Source of the DNA: Clostridium sp.
Lineage (GTDB): Bacteria > Bacillota > Clostridia > Lachnospirales > Lachnospiraceae
Direction of reading: 5' to 3'
Assembly: GCA_023664775.1 (NCBI GenBank)
Contig: JAMPEW010000021.1
Span: forward strand, 1-51,365
DNA: 51,365 nt
Within the stretch, counting starts at the first letter, position 1, and each line of letters starts with the position of its first letter. A program made the translations under genes and the position numbers. Shown here in pieces: positions 23,872 through 31,854 of the stretch. A model generated the notes under the pieces. It ran no database searches. It was given only the letters and a program-made list of their open reading frames with translations, and had not been told where the DNA came from.

Positions 23872-25971
23872 CTACACTGCAAACAAGAGCTTTTCATATG
23901 TCGGATATGGTAATATATCATCAGGAATAAGTGCTTCTATCTCATTTGCGCAGGCAGCAAGGGCATCCATCTTAGGAAGTACCTTGTCACGACATGCATT
24001 TGCAGCCTCCTGCATTTCTGCAATGGCAAGTGTTTCCTCCGTAAGCTTTTTAAGCTCTGCCACATTATCAGTGATAAATTTATATGCATCCGTAAGCTTT
24101 TTAACAAGCGCTTCCTCAGTTTCCATTGAAAGACTTGGCATAAATGCCTTTGCACTTGCTGCATCGCCTGCTACCTTTCCGGCATATGCTGAAACTGACG
24201 GCAGGAAATCCTTTGTAAGCATGTCAGCCATTGTACGTGCCTCAATTCCAATTGTCTTGACATAATTCTCAAGGAGTATTTCATATCTTGCAAAGATTTC
24301 CTCCTTGGTAAAAATACCATGCTTTGTGAAAAGCTCAACATTTTTATCCTCAATAAACTTAGGCAGACAATCCGGTGTAGTCGGCAAATTATATAATCCT
24401 CTTGACTCTGCCTCCTTAATCCACTCATCCGTATATCCGTTGCCGTTAAATATAACCTTTTTGTGCTTTCTGATTGCTCTCTTGATAAGCTCGTGTACTG
24501 CATGCTCCATATCCTCAGGCTTTGTTCCCTCAAGCTCGTGATAAAACTGCTCAAGTGCCTCAGCAACAGCAGTATTCAGTATTACGTTAGGATTTGAAAC
24601 CGATGCTGACGAGCCAAGCATACGGAATTCAAATTTATTTCCGGTAAATGCAAACGGTGATGTACGGTTTCTGTCAGTGTTATCCTTAAAGAAATGAGGA
24701 AGCACATTTGCACCCGTCTCAAGCTGTACCTTTTCCTGCTTTCCAAAGTATGTGTCATTTTCAATGGACTGAAGAACAGCCGTAAGCTCATCTCCAAGGA
24801 ATATTGAAATGATTGCAGGAGGTGCTTCATTTCCTCCAAGCCTGTGGTCATTACCTGCTGATGACGCTGCTATTCTCATCAAATCAGAATAATCGTCAAC
24901 CGCCTTGATAACTGCCATAAGGAATACTAAAAATTGTATATTCTGTGCAGGTGTTCTTCCCGGATTCAAAAGATTTACACCATCATTTGTCGATACTGAC
25001 CAGTTATTGTGCTTGCCGCTTCCGTTTATTCCCTCAAACGGCTTCTCATGTAAAAGACATACAAGTCCATGCTTCTCGGCAACCTTCTTCATTGTATCCA
25101 TGGTAAGCTGGTTGTGGTCAACCGCAATGTTTGCCGTCTCAAATATCGGTGCCATCTCATGCTGTGCAGGTGCAACCTCATTGTGCTTTGTCTTGGCAGG
25201 TATGCCGTACTTCCAAAGCTCTCTGTCAAGGTCATGCATATATGCTGCAATTCTAGGCTTGATAGAACCAAAGTAATGATCCTCCATCTCCTGTCCCTTT
25301 GGCGCCGGAGCTCCGAAAAGCGTTCTTCCACAGAACACAAGATCCTTTCTCTTATTGTAAAGCTCTCTGTCCACAAGGAAATATTCCTGCTCAGGTCCTA
25401 TTGTTGTTGATACGCCTGTTACCGTATCATTTCCAAGAAGATGAAGTATCTTGACTGCCTTCTCGCTTAACATTTCCATAGAACGAAGAAGCGGTGTTTT
25501 CTTATCAAGCGCCTGACCGCCATATGAACAAAAGGCTGTCGGTATGTAAAGTGTTCCGTCCTTAATAAATGCAGGAGAGGTTGGATCCCATGCAGTATAT
25601 CCTCTTGCCTCAAATGTTGCACGAAGTCCTCCTGATGGGAAGCTTGATGCATCAGGCTCACCCTTTACAAGCTCCTTACCCGAAAATTCCATGATAACCT
25701 CTCCATCACCTGAAGGCTGTATGAAGCTGTCATGCTTTTCAGCAGTAAAGCCCGTCATCGGCTGAAACCAATGAGTGTAATGGGTGGCACCGTTCTCAAC
25801 AGCCCACTCCTTCATTGCAACTGCAACTGAATTTGCAACGTCAAGCTCAAGGTGTGTACCGTTTTCAATTGTTTTCTTGAGTGCCTTGTACATATCCTTC
25901 GGTAACTTTGTTCTCATTACCTTATCATTAAAAACAAGGCTTCCGTATAATTCAGGTATTTCATTTGCCAT
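23872..25971 (-). CDS. glnN: Glutamine synthetase type III (GlnN)
   Basis: ATP-dependent amidation of glutamate with ammonia. The 699-residue length and sequence are those of GSIII, the large form of Bacteroides and many Clostridia: THWFQPMTG and EKHDSFIQP near the N terminus, TTIGPEQEYFLVD (metal-binding Glu), KTKHNEVAPAQHEMAP, GSGKHNNWSVST (catalytic HNNWS), RIAASSAGNDHRLGGNEAPPAIISIF. I start at MANEIPELYG, with AAGGAGG 9 nt upstream; a longer frame runs into the leader. Its own strong promoter (26095-26122) is followed at once by a terminator hairpin (26040-26078), so early termination probably sets the level of glnA-purF. GSIII is not adenylylated as far as known. Confidence 0.97.
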   Translation of the reverse strand: MANEIPELYGSLVFNDKVMRTKLPKDMYKALKKTIENGTHLELDVANSVAVAMKEWAVENGATHYTHWFQPMTGFTAEKHDSFIQPSGDGEVIMEFSGKELVKGEPDASSFPSGGLRATFEARGYTAWDPTSPAFIKDGTLYIPTAFCSYGGQALDKKTPLLRSMEMLSEKAVKILHLLGNDTVTGVSTTIGPEQEYFLVDRELYNKRKDLVFCGRTLFGAPAPKGQEMEDHYFGSIKPRIAAYMHDLDRELWKYGIPAKTKHNEVAPAQHEMAPIFETANIAVDHNQLTMDTMKKVAEKHGLVCLLHEKPFEGINGSGKHNNWSVSTNDGVNLLNPGRTPAQNIQFLVFLMAVIKAVDDYSDLMRIAASSAGNDHRLGGNEAPPAIISIFLGDELTAVLQSIENDTYFGKQEKVQLETGANVLPHFFKDNTDRNRTSPFAFTGNKFEFRMLGSSASVSNPNVILNTAVAEALEQFYHELEGTKPEDMEHAVHELIKRAIRKHKKVIFNGNGYTDEWIKEAESRGLYNLPTTPDCLPKFIEDKNVELFTKHGIFTKEEIFARYEILLENYVKTIGIEARTMADMLTKDFLPSVSAYAGKVAGDAASAKAFMPSLSMETEEALVKKLTDAYKFITDNVAELKKLTEETLAIAEMQEAANACRDKVLPKMDALAACANEIEALIPDDILPYPTYEKLLFAV

Positions 25972-26039
25972 ATCTTTTTTCCTCCTTCTTTGAACGCCGC
26001 ATTTAAAGCTTTGCTTCACAATATGTTCCTATTCAAACA

Positions 26040-26078
26040 AAAAAAGGGCGCTTTAGAGTTATTCTCCAAAGCGCCTTT
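26040..26078 (-). terminator. Intrinsic terminator in the glnA leader (attenuator)
   Basis: On the minus strand AAAGGCGCTTTGGAG pairs with CTCTAAAGCGCCC around AATAA, followed by TTTTTTT. It lies downstream of the glnA promoter and starts about 10 nt after the predicted transcript start. The loop is not the A1/G4 hexaloop expected for ANTAR-type antitermination. Confidence 0.8.
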
Positions 26079-26094
26079 GCTTTTACGTTTTCAA

Positions 26095-26122
26095 ATTATA
26101 CACCTAAATTTTAAAATGTCAA
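26095..26122 (-). promoter_or_regulatory. glnA promoter
   Basis: Minus-strand TTGACA (26122-26117), 16-nt spacer, TATAAT (26100-26095): consensus in both hexamers. The predicted start is about 26088. Confidence 0.85.
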
Positions 26123-26171
26123 TCCTTTTTTTTTAATTTTATGCAAAAAAATTTTATTCATTTTCTTTGCC

Positions 26172-27104
26172 TCAATATTCCTCAGGAATTAGCTTAAATA
26201 CTGCGGTGTTTTGGTACGCCATTGTTTCATTATGTGCAAATGCAACCGTTCCGTCTATCGGTGCGCAAATCTCAAGCTTTTTTACTCCTAGATACGGGTC
26301 GTTTACATATGCCATCGGCTGTCCCTTTTCAACCTTATCTTCCACATCCACAAGCCGTTCAAAGAAGCCTGCTGCCGACGTTCTGACATTAACCATATCC
26401 GTACTTTCTATTACTCTTGATATGTAACCCTCGTAGCCCCTGTAATTTATAATTCCCTGTTTAGACATAAAATTAAGGATTGCCGCCACTGCCTGTCTTG
26501 CACTTTGCTTGTCCACGTCACTTGTGCTTGATGTATATATTGAAAATGCATCCGTTCCCCAAAGCTGCCAATTATAATTCAGCGTAGCTGTATCAAATGG
26601 TCTTGGGTGATGAAGCACAACATAAGGTAAGCCAAACTGACAGGCAAGCTCAACATTTTCATTTCCTGTTTTCATCATCCTTATCTGCGGCACAAAATTT
26701 CCAGGCATGTAAAACGATGCAAACTGTATTCCGAATCGGTATTCCTTTATTGCGTCAAATATGCCTCCTGCAATCCGCTGTGTTGTCTCTCCTAAATCAT
26801 ATCCTGGAAACATACGGTTAATATCCGTATTGTCTATGCTCCAAAACCGTTTTCTGATATTAACCGAATACGGATTTGCGCAGGGAATTACCATTATTCT
26901 ATGCCCATTAGCAAGCCTGCCTTTTTCCTCTAATTCCCCCAGCCGTTTTACAAGCTGTGAACATACATAAATCTGCTGAAATTCATTTCCACGCATGCTT
27001 CCGACAATACATACGGTTTTCTCCCCCTCCCCAAAGGAATATCCTGTAACACGAAAATCATCTCTATATAGTGCCTTTATCTCATATATAATTTCCTTTT
27101 TCAT
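26172..27104 (-). CDS. AspA/AstE-like protein lacking zinc ligands (probable pseudoenzyme)
   Basis: A 310-residue member of the succinylglutamate desuccinylase/aspartoacylase branch of the M14 fold. The overall pattern is kept: GNEFQQIYVCSQL, IPCANPYSVNIRKRF, DINRMFPGYD, FVPQIRM and a C-terminal beta-barrel-like domain (EKGQPMAYVNDPYLGV). But the first zinc motif HGxE is R38-G-N-E41, the DIH that supplies the third ligand is QFA, and the strand that carries the catalytic Glu in its neighbour (VVEVG) reads IYTSST. It should not bind catalytic zinc normally. It is encoded 21 nt after an intact paralogue, so a heteromeric or substrate-binding role is likely (inference). Confidence 0.82.
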   Translation of the reverse strand: MKKEIIYEIKALYRDDFRVTGYSFGEGEKTVCIVGSMRGNEFQQIYVCSQLVKRLGELEEKGRLANGHRIMVIPCANPYSVNIRKRFWSIDNTDINRMFPGYDLGETTQRIAGGIFDAIKEYRFGIQFASFYMPGNFVPQIRMMKTGNENVELACQFGLPYVVLHHPRPFDTATLNYNWQLWGTDAFSIYTSSTSDVDKQSARQAVAAILNFMSKQGIINYRGYEGYISRVIESTDMVNVRTSAAGFFERLVDVEDKVEKGQPMAYVNDPYLGVKKLEICAPIDGTVAFAHNETMAYQNTAVFKLIPEEY

Positions 27105-27125
27105 TTTTCTCCTCCATGCAAAAGT

Positions 27126-28082
27126 CTATTGATTTTCCAGTATATCCTTTTTTAGAATACGTCCCATAAGAGATCCCTCCTCTAAAATGGGGTATTCTCT
27201 TTGCGTAAAAAGCCATCCCGCTTCAGGTGCATCAATTTTAGCAAGCAGCTCGCCTGTAAGGGGATTTACCACATCACCGATATGAGCTCCCTGTTCCACC
27301 ATTTCACCGTGATTTACCGCCTTAATGTAAATTCCTGAAACTGGTGCATTCATATAGCATACGCACCCGCCATTTTCATCTGCGGCGACCACCGGTTTCT
27401 TAATATCGTCAACAGGTCCCTCCCATATTCCCAAATTTTTCATGAGAGAAAAAATCCCCTCCGTAATCTGATTACCATATTCTTTCGTTATGCGCATTCC
27501 CACGCCAACCTCAACTACAAGCGTAGCGGTCTTTCTGCTGTTTAAGCTATAGGCAAATGTAGATTCGAGCACCGTACTTGCACCATGTACCCATATCAAA
27601 TCCACGTTAGCATTCATTGCGATAGGAACAAGCCAATCCTTATGAAGCTCGTTTATTCTGATTTGGGGAACCTCCGTCAAAAAAATATTACTTGCATGTA
27701 TATCAACACAGATATCCGCCCCGACCATATCCTCAATAATTTGTGCCGCAATGTGCTCATTCATATCTCCGTCACTGTTGCCCGGAAACAGTCTGTTCAT
27801 GTCCAAATCAAACGCAGGGATTCCTCTTGTTATGGAATCTATGCCAAAGGGATTAAGTGCAGGATATATGTCAACGGTTCCCTTTAAATACTCAATATTT
27901 TCCCGTATTCGCCTGTTTACCTCATAACAGACATATTGTCCCTCCAGCTCATCGCCGTGAATGCCTGTTACCACACATATTCTTTTTCCATTTGATATTC
28001 CATTTAAGGGAACAATTCTGTTCTTCTTTATCTCAAGCAGCTCATCTACCGGTAATTCTGCCTTTGCAATTGTCTCAATCAT
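27126..28082 (-). CDS. AspA/AstE-like zinc amidohydrolase
   Basis: A 318-residue zinc deacylase-like enzyme of the succinylglutamate desuccinylase/aspartoacylase family, which cleaves N-acyl amino acids or related amides. The metal site is complete: H42-G-D-E45 (GIHGDELEGQ), the DIH of CVDIHASN, and the catalytic Glu in LVVEVGVG. DMNRLFPG and EVPQIRI are the substrate-binding motifs. The C-terminal domain is a lipoyl/barrel-like fold (APVSGIYIKAVNHGEMVEQG). Start at MIETIAK, with GGGAGG 5 nt upstream. It lies in an operon with ATP-grasp, alpha-E and transglutaminase genes, so the substrate may be a product of that ligase. Confidence 0.88.
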   Translation of the reverse strand: MIETIAKAELPVDELLEIKKNRIVPLNGISNGKRICVVTGIHGDELEGQYVCYEVNRRIRENIEYLKGTVDIYPALNPFGIDSITRGIPAFDLDMNRLFPGNSDGDMNEHIAAQIIEDMVGADICVDIHASNIFLTEVPQIRINELHKDWLVPIAMNANVDLIWVHGASTVLESTFAYSLNSRKTATLVVEVGVGMRITKEYGNQITEGIFSLMKNLGIWEGPVDDIKKPVVAADENGGCVCYMNAPVSGIYIKAVNHGEMVEQGAHIGDVVNPLTGELLAKIDAPEAGWLFTQREYPILEEGSLMGRILKKDILENQ

Positions 28083-28115
28083 ATTTTCCTCCCATTTTTT
28101 ACACAACTCTGATAC

Positions 28116-28901
28116 CTACAATTCTTCAACTAATACGGATATATCCTGAAGCTGTTTCGCATTTCCATAGAAAACACCTTGGTTTATATTACAGTCCTTA
28201 TAATCCCTTCCGTTAGAAATTTTAATATGGTCTTCCTTTACAATCAGATTATTTGTTGGGTCGAGGGCAATCCACCTTCCATTTTCATATATGTCTACCC
28301 ATGCATGGGATAATCCCTCACCCATAAGCATACCAACCACATAACGGCATGGTATATGCTCCATCCTGCAAAGTCCAAGCATAATATGGGCATAATCCTG
28401 ACAAACTCCCTGTCCAAGCCTTAATGCCTCCTCCGCCGTTGTTTCTATCCCCGTTACACCCTGAACATAAGAAAAGCTGTTATAAAGCTTATTCATAAAT
28501 AAAAGCGCCTTATCTAAGTTTCCTGCATCCTCTGAAAATGATATGGAATTATAAAACATGTTCATTTCCTGCCCGGGTTTTGTGTACTCTGTCTGATATT
28601 TATAGAAGCCTATTTTGTGTATTTGACTCTCACTCTCACAATCAGCGAGCCCTGTCCTTGCCTTTCCCATGACATCAATGTAAAATTTGTTATGCTCGTT
28701 TTTAGCATAGCCGTAATAGCAGAAATTTCCAAAGGAATCAAAATCCTTACTGATAAATTCATTTGGATAAACATCCACCTCAAGGTCATATATTTCCTGC
28801 CTGTCACTGTCAAGGGGAATACATTTCAGCGTAAAACGGTGTTCCCTAATTGGCACGTCAAAAGAAAGCCTCATTCGGTAATGAAATTTTAGGTTTTTCA
28901 T
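28116..28901 (-). CDS. Transglutaminase-like cysteine protease-fold protein
   Basis: A 261-residue protein. Residues 1-150 carry the N-terminal beta domain typical of the COG1305 group found with alpha-E genes. The transglutaminase core follows, with the catalytic triad Cys in GQGVCQDYAH, His in LSHAWVDIY and Asp in IALDPTN. Bacterial members are thought to act as peptidases or amide transferases. The gene is 30 nt after the alpha-E gene and 9 nt or more before the AspA-like pair. This ATP-grasp, alpha-E, transglutaminase order is a recognised but biochemically unexplored gene set. No signal peptide, so cytoplasmic. Confidence 0.9.
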   Translation of the reverse strand: MKNLKFHYRMRLSFDVPIREHRFTLKCIPLDSDRQEIYDLEVDVYPNEFISKDFDSFGNFCYYGYAKNEHNKFYIDVMGKARTGLADCESESQIHKIGFYKYQTEYTKPGQEMNMFYNSISFSEDAGNLDKALLFMNKLYNSFSYVQGVTGIETTAEEALRLGQGVCQDYAHIMLGLCRMEHIPCRYVVGMLMGEGLSHAWVDIYENGRWIALDPTNNLIVKEDHIKISNGRDYKDCNINQGVFYGNAKQLQDISVLVEEL

Positions 28902-28931
28902 AACGCTCCTCCATTTTAAAGAAACAGACTG

Positions 28932-29594
28932 CTACACTAAAGCCTCAACTGTTTTTACTATTTCTTTGTAATCAAGCTCATCCATCTCACAAAAATAGTT
29001 AAGCTTCATAAGGTTTGCGTGATTGTAGCTTAAGCCTGTCCGGTCAATTCGTCCTGTCAGACGCCGAACCTCCCGGACAAGCTCCGAAGCCTTGTAATGC
29101 ATTCTTGCATACAAATCAATTCTTTCAATCCGCTTTCCAACCTTGATAATATTTCTTACATATTCACTGTCAATCTGATCGTCTGCAATGCCCCAAAATG
29201 CAACAATATCATCCTTAACACTCATAAGAGGGATAAGTGGTGCATCTGATTCCTTAGCTTTATTCATGGCATAAACGGCGAGCTGAATATAGGCAAGCGT
29301 CTCACTTCCTATTTCCTCCCTCAGCACAATTGCATTATCATATGCCCGCATAAGATTTGAAAATATTGAATTTACATCCGTCTTATCAAAGCAGTACCTG
29401 CTTACAAAATCCTCTGACGAGGTATAAATATTGGGAATTTCCTGCCTCCTGCAATATTCCTCATATGCATTTTCTTCCATGTCAATCATAGTATCATATC
29501 GCTCCGAAAAAAATTTCAGTGTGGAATATACCCTTTCACTATATCTTCCAAGCCAATATAATCTGTCCATATGTTCTACTGAGATAATACCCAT
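28932..29594 (-). CDS. Alpha-E domain protein
   Basis: A 220-residue all-helical protein of the alpha-E family (COG2307): EHMDRLYWLGRYSERVYSTLKFFSERYD at the N terminus, EDFVSRYCFD, and AYDNAIVLREEIGSETLAYIQ. The family has no measured activity; it almost always accompanies a circularly permuted ATP-grasp protein and is predicted to be its partner in peptide or amide synthesis. The first codons overlap the end of the ATP-grasp gene by 19 nt, so the two are translationally coupled, which favours a stoichiometric complex. Confidence 0.92.
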   Translation of the reverse strand: MGIISVEHMDRLYWLGRYSERVYSTLKFFSERYDTMIDMEENAYEEYCRRQEIPNIYTSSEDFVSRYCFDKTDVNSIFSNLMRAYDNAIVLREEIGSETLAYIQLAVYAMNKAKESDAPLIPLMSVKDDIVAFWGIADDQIDSEYVRNIIKVGKRIERIDLYARMHYKASELVREVRRLTGRIDRTGLSYNHANLMKLNYFCEMDELDYKEIVKTVEALV

Positions 29595-30895
29595 GTGTCC
29601 TTAAAGCCTCCTCCCTGTGATGAATTCACAATAAATGAATCCGGATTCCTTGAAAATCTTGTCAAACCACTTTTCCAAACCATCGGCTCCTCTGCCATAA
29701 GCACGAATGCCCGAAGGTCAGCTTTCCTCGGTACAACTTTGCCCTTGTCCATAATATCAATATCAAGGAAATCAATTACCTCCTGTGCAATAAACCGTCT
29801 CGGTTCCGCCTTCAGCATTTCAACAAAAGCTTCCTTTTCCGGCTTCGTCATCTTACTTCCAAAAACAACTCCGTACCCGCCTGCCTCAGCAACATCCTTC
29901 AGTACAAGGCTGTCAAAATTATCCAAAACGTATTTCATATCCTCCTCATAATACGGAAGATAGGTCGGAGCATTTTTCAAAATCGGCTCCTCGCCCAAAT
30001 AATACGTTATCATCTTAGGCACAAAATAATAAATACCCTTATCATCTGCAACTCCGTTTCCGGGCGCATTCATTAGTGCGACATTTCCTTTGCGGTATAT
30101 ATCATAAATATGTGGAATGCCTATTACCGACTCCTCAAGAAAATTCATCGGGTCCAAATAGTCATCGGATATACGCCGATAAACAACTCCAACTTTCTCC
30201 TTGTGCCCTGCATAATCAAGAAAATACAAATGATCATTTTCCACGACAAGCTCACTGCCTGTAACAAGGTGTGCCCCTGTCTTTTCTGCAAGATAGGAAT
30301 GTTCAAAATAAGCAGCATTGTATCTGCCCGGTGTAAGGATGACGGAGTGTCCGCCCGTATTCACATAATCCATTGTTTTTCTAAGTAATTCAGCGTAATT
30401 ACGGTTATCCTCAATATGATTTTCCTGAAAGGTTTTCGGACTGCTTCTTCTACAAAGCTCTCTTGCAATCATGGGGTATGATGCGCCCGACGGCACTCTT
30501 AAGTTATCCTCAAGAATATACCATTCCCTATCCTTTCCCTGAACTAAGTCTATTCCTGAAATATGGTTATATACCTCCTTAGGCGGGCTTGTACCCTCAC
30601 ATTGTACAAGATAACCACTTCCTGCATATACAAATTCCTCCGGAACGACCTTGTCCCGAATAATTTTTTTGTCCCCATAAATATCCTTGATAAAGCAATT
30701 TAACGCTTTTACCCTTTGCTTTAATCCTTTCTCCAACTGCTCAAATTCCTTTTTTTCAATGATTCTCGGTATTGTATCAAAGGGAAAAAGCTGCTCTTTA
30801 AATTCATTATTTTTATAAATGCCAAACTTAACGCCATATCTTGCCAACAGCTCATTTACTGTGTCCGTATGCCTGTACAAATCCAAATTTTCCAT
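29576..30895 (-). CDS. Circularly permuted ATP-grasp ligase (COG2308 type)
   Basis: A 439-residue predicted amide-bond-forming ligase. Recognisable segments are IDLVQGKDREWYILEDNLRVPSG, PGRYNAAYFEHSYLA, GVVYRRISDDYLDP, NAPGNGVADDKGIYYFVP and LVLKDVAEAGGYGVVFG, the order characteristic of the circularly permuted ATP-grasp family. The family was predicted by comparative genomics to make small peptides or modify proteins; the substrate is unknown. Start at MENLDLYRHT, with AAAGGAGG upstream; the longer frame would read through the leader terminator. It is the first gene of the five-gene operon and has its own promoter with an immediate terminator hairpin. Confidence 0.92.
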   Translation of the reverse strand: MENLDLYRHTDTVNELLARYGVKFGIYKNNEFKEQLFPFDTIPRIIEKKEFEQLEKGLKQRVKALNCFIKDIYGDKKIIRDKVVPEEFVYAGSGYLVQCEGTSPPKEVYNHISGIDLVQGKDREWYILEDNLRVPSGASYPMIARELCRRSSPKTFQENHIEDNRNYAELLRKTMDYVNTGGHSVILTPGRYNAAYFEHSYLAEKTGAHLVTGSELVVENDHLYFLDYAGHKEKVGVVYRRISDDYLDPMNFLEESVIGIPHIYDIYRKGNVALMNAPGNGVADDKGIYYFVPKMITYYLGEEPILKNAPTYLPYYEEDMKYVLDNFDSLVLKDVAEAGGYGVVFGSKMTKPEKEAFVEMLKAEPRRFIAQEVIDFLDIDIMDKGKVVPRKADLRAFVLMAEEPMVWKSGLTRFSRNPDSFIVNSSQGGGFKDTWVLSQ

Positions 30896-30937
30896 GACAA
30901 ATCCTCCTTTCAAGAACAAAATACTATAAAAACAAAA

Positions 30938-30974
30938 AGAAAAAGGCGCTCTGCATAATTGCAAAACGCCTTTG
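30938..30974 (-). terminator. Intrinsic terminator in the ATP-grasp operon leader
   Basis: On the minus strand AAAGGCGTTTTGCA pairs fully (with G-U pairs) with TGCAGAGCGCCTTT around loop ATTA, then TTCTTTTT. It lies between the predicted promoter and the gene. The arm AAAGGCG is the same as in the glnA leader hairpin. Confidence 0.78.
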
Positions 30975-30984
30975 TTTGTATAAA

Positions 30985-31013
30985 CAGTAGCACAACATTA
31001 TAATTTAGTCAAG
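30985..31013 (-). promoter_or_regulatory. Promoter of the ATP-grasp operon
   Basis: Minus-strand TTGACT (31013-31008), 17-nt spacer, TGC-TACTGT extended -10 (30990-30985). The predicted start is about 30978, only a few nt before the hairpin. Confidence 0.6.
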
Positions 31014-31056
31014 AATAATTAAAAATTTTATCAAAATATTCCTTCCACTTAAATCG

Positions 31057-31746
31057 CTATATGTTTTTTATTTCAAGCTCCTCCTTCAGCTCGGTAAAAT
31101 CCTTTATACATGCCTTAATGTATTTTAAATTGTCTATATCAGGCTTTTCACTGTCGCCTGTTACGGCAACAATATTTTTCACGCCCGCATTGATTGCCGA
31201 AAGTATACCTGCTTCCGAATCCTCAAATACAAGACATTTTTCAGGAGGAATGTCCAACATTTTACATGCTACAAGGTAAAGGTCCGGATAAGGCTTATCC
31301 CTCAGCCTTTTATCATGGCAGGCAAGCTTGTCCGGGTCAAACCATCTGTACAGGTCAAAGGCTTCAAAATAGTACATTACATTTGACAGATTGGCAGAGG
31401 TAGCCATTGTTCTGGGAATGTTATATTTGTCAAGATAGTCCAAAAAATCAGTCAGGCCTTTGGCAAGTCCTATGTTATCCTTTGCAATCAGCTTTCTGTA
31501 TATGTTTTCCTTTTCCTCGCAAAGCTGCTCAGCCATATCGGTAGAAATCTCACAGTCCATAAAATACTCTAAAATATCCTTTCCCGATTTGCCTATTATA
31601 TGCTCTCTCTTTGCCTTTGCGCCCACACATATGCCCGTAAGCTCCTCTACATATTTTGACCATGCCTCCACATGGTATTTTCCGTCAAAAAGCATGGTTC
31701 CATTTATGTCAAATATAACCCCTATAATTTTGTCAAGCCTTACCAT
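31057..31746 (-). CDS. HAD-superfamily hydrolase (beta-phosphoglucomutase-like)
   Basis: A 229-residue HAD protein with C1-type helical cap. Motif I is D13-I-N15-G-T, with Asn where most phosphatases and mutases have the second Asp; I recall DxNGT as typical of one HAD subgroup. Motif II is ATSAN, the conserved Lys is in RDKPYPDLY, and motif IV is VFEDSEAGI. Substrate is probably a sugar phosphate. I start at MVRLDK, as GGGGG is 11 nt upstream; an ATG 18 nt earlier is possible. It is divergent from the lyxose isomerase and beta-mannosidase genes, suggesting sugar metabolism. Confidence 0.88.
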   Translation of the reverse strand: MVRLDKIIGVIFDINGTMLFDGKYHVEAWSKYVEELTGICVGAKAKREHIIGKSGKDILEYFMDCEISTDMAEQLCEEKENIYRKLIAKDNIGLAKGLTDFLDYLDKYNIPRTMATSANLSNVMYYFEAFDLYRWFDPDKLACHDKRLRDKPYPDLYLVACKMLDIPPEKCLVFEDSEAGILSAINAGVKNIVAVTGDSEKPDIDNLKYIKACIKDFTELKEELEIKNI

Positions 31747-31854
31747 TCGTATACAGACCCCCATTTATGATAAATTTTGTTTTCATATTTACATTTCACC
31801 TATTGTTTTGTATTCTATTATAAAATAAAAAAACATTTTTTCAAGGAGGCAGAC

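Noticed and set aside
26040-26078. glnA leader hairpin as an ANTAR (NasT/EutV-type) antitermination site
   Set aside because: ANTAR targets need two hairpins with six-nt loops carrying A1 and G4; here there is one hairpin with loop AATAA and no room upstream for a second.
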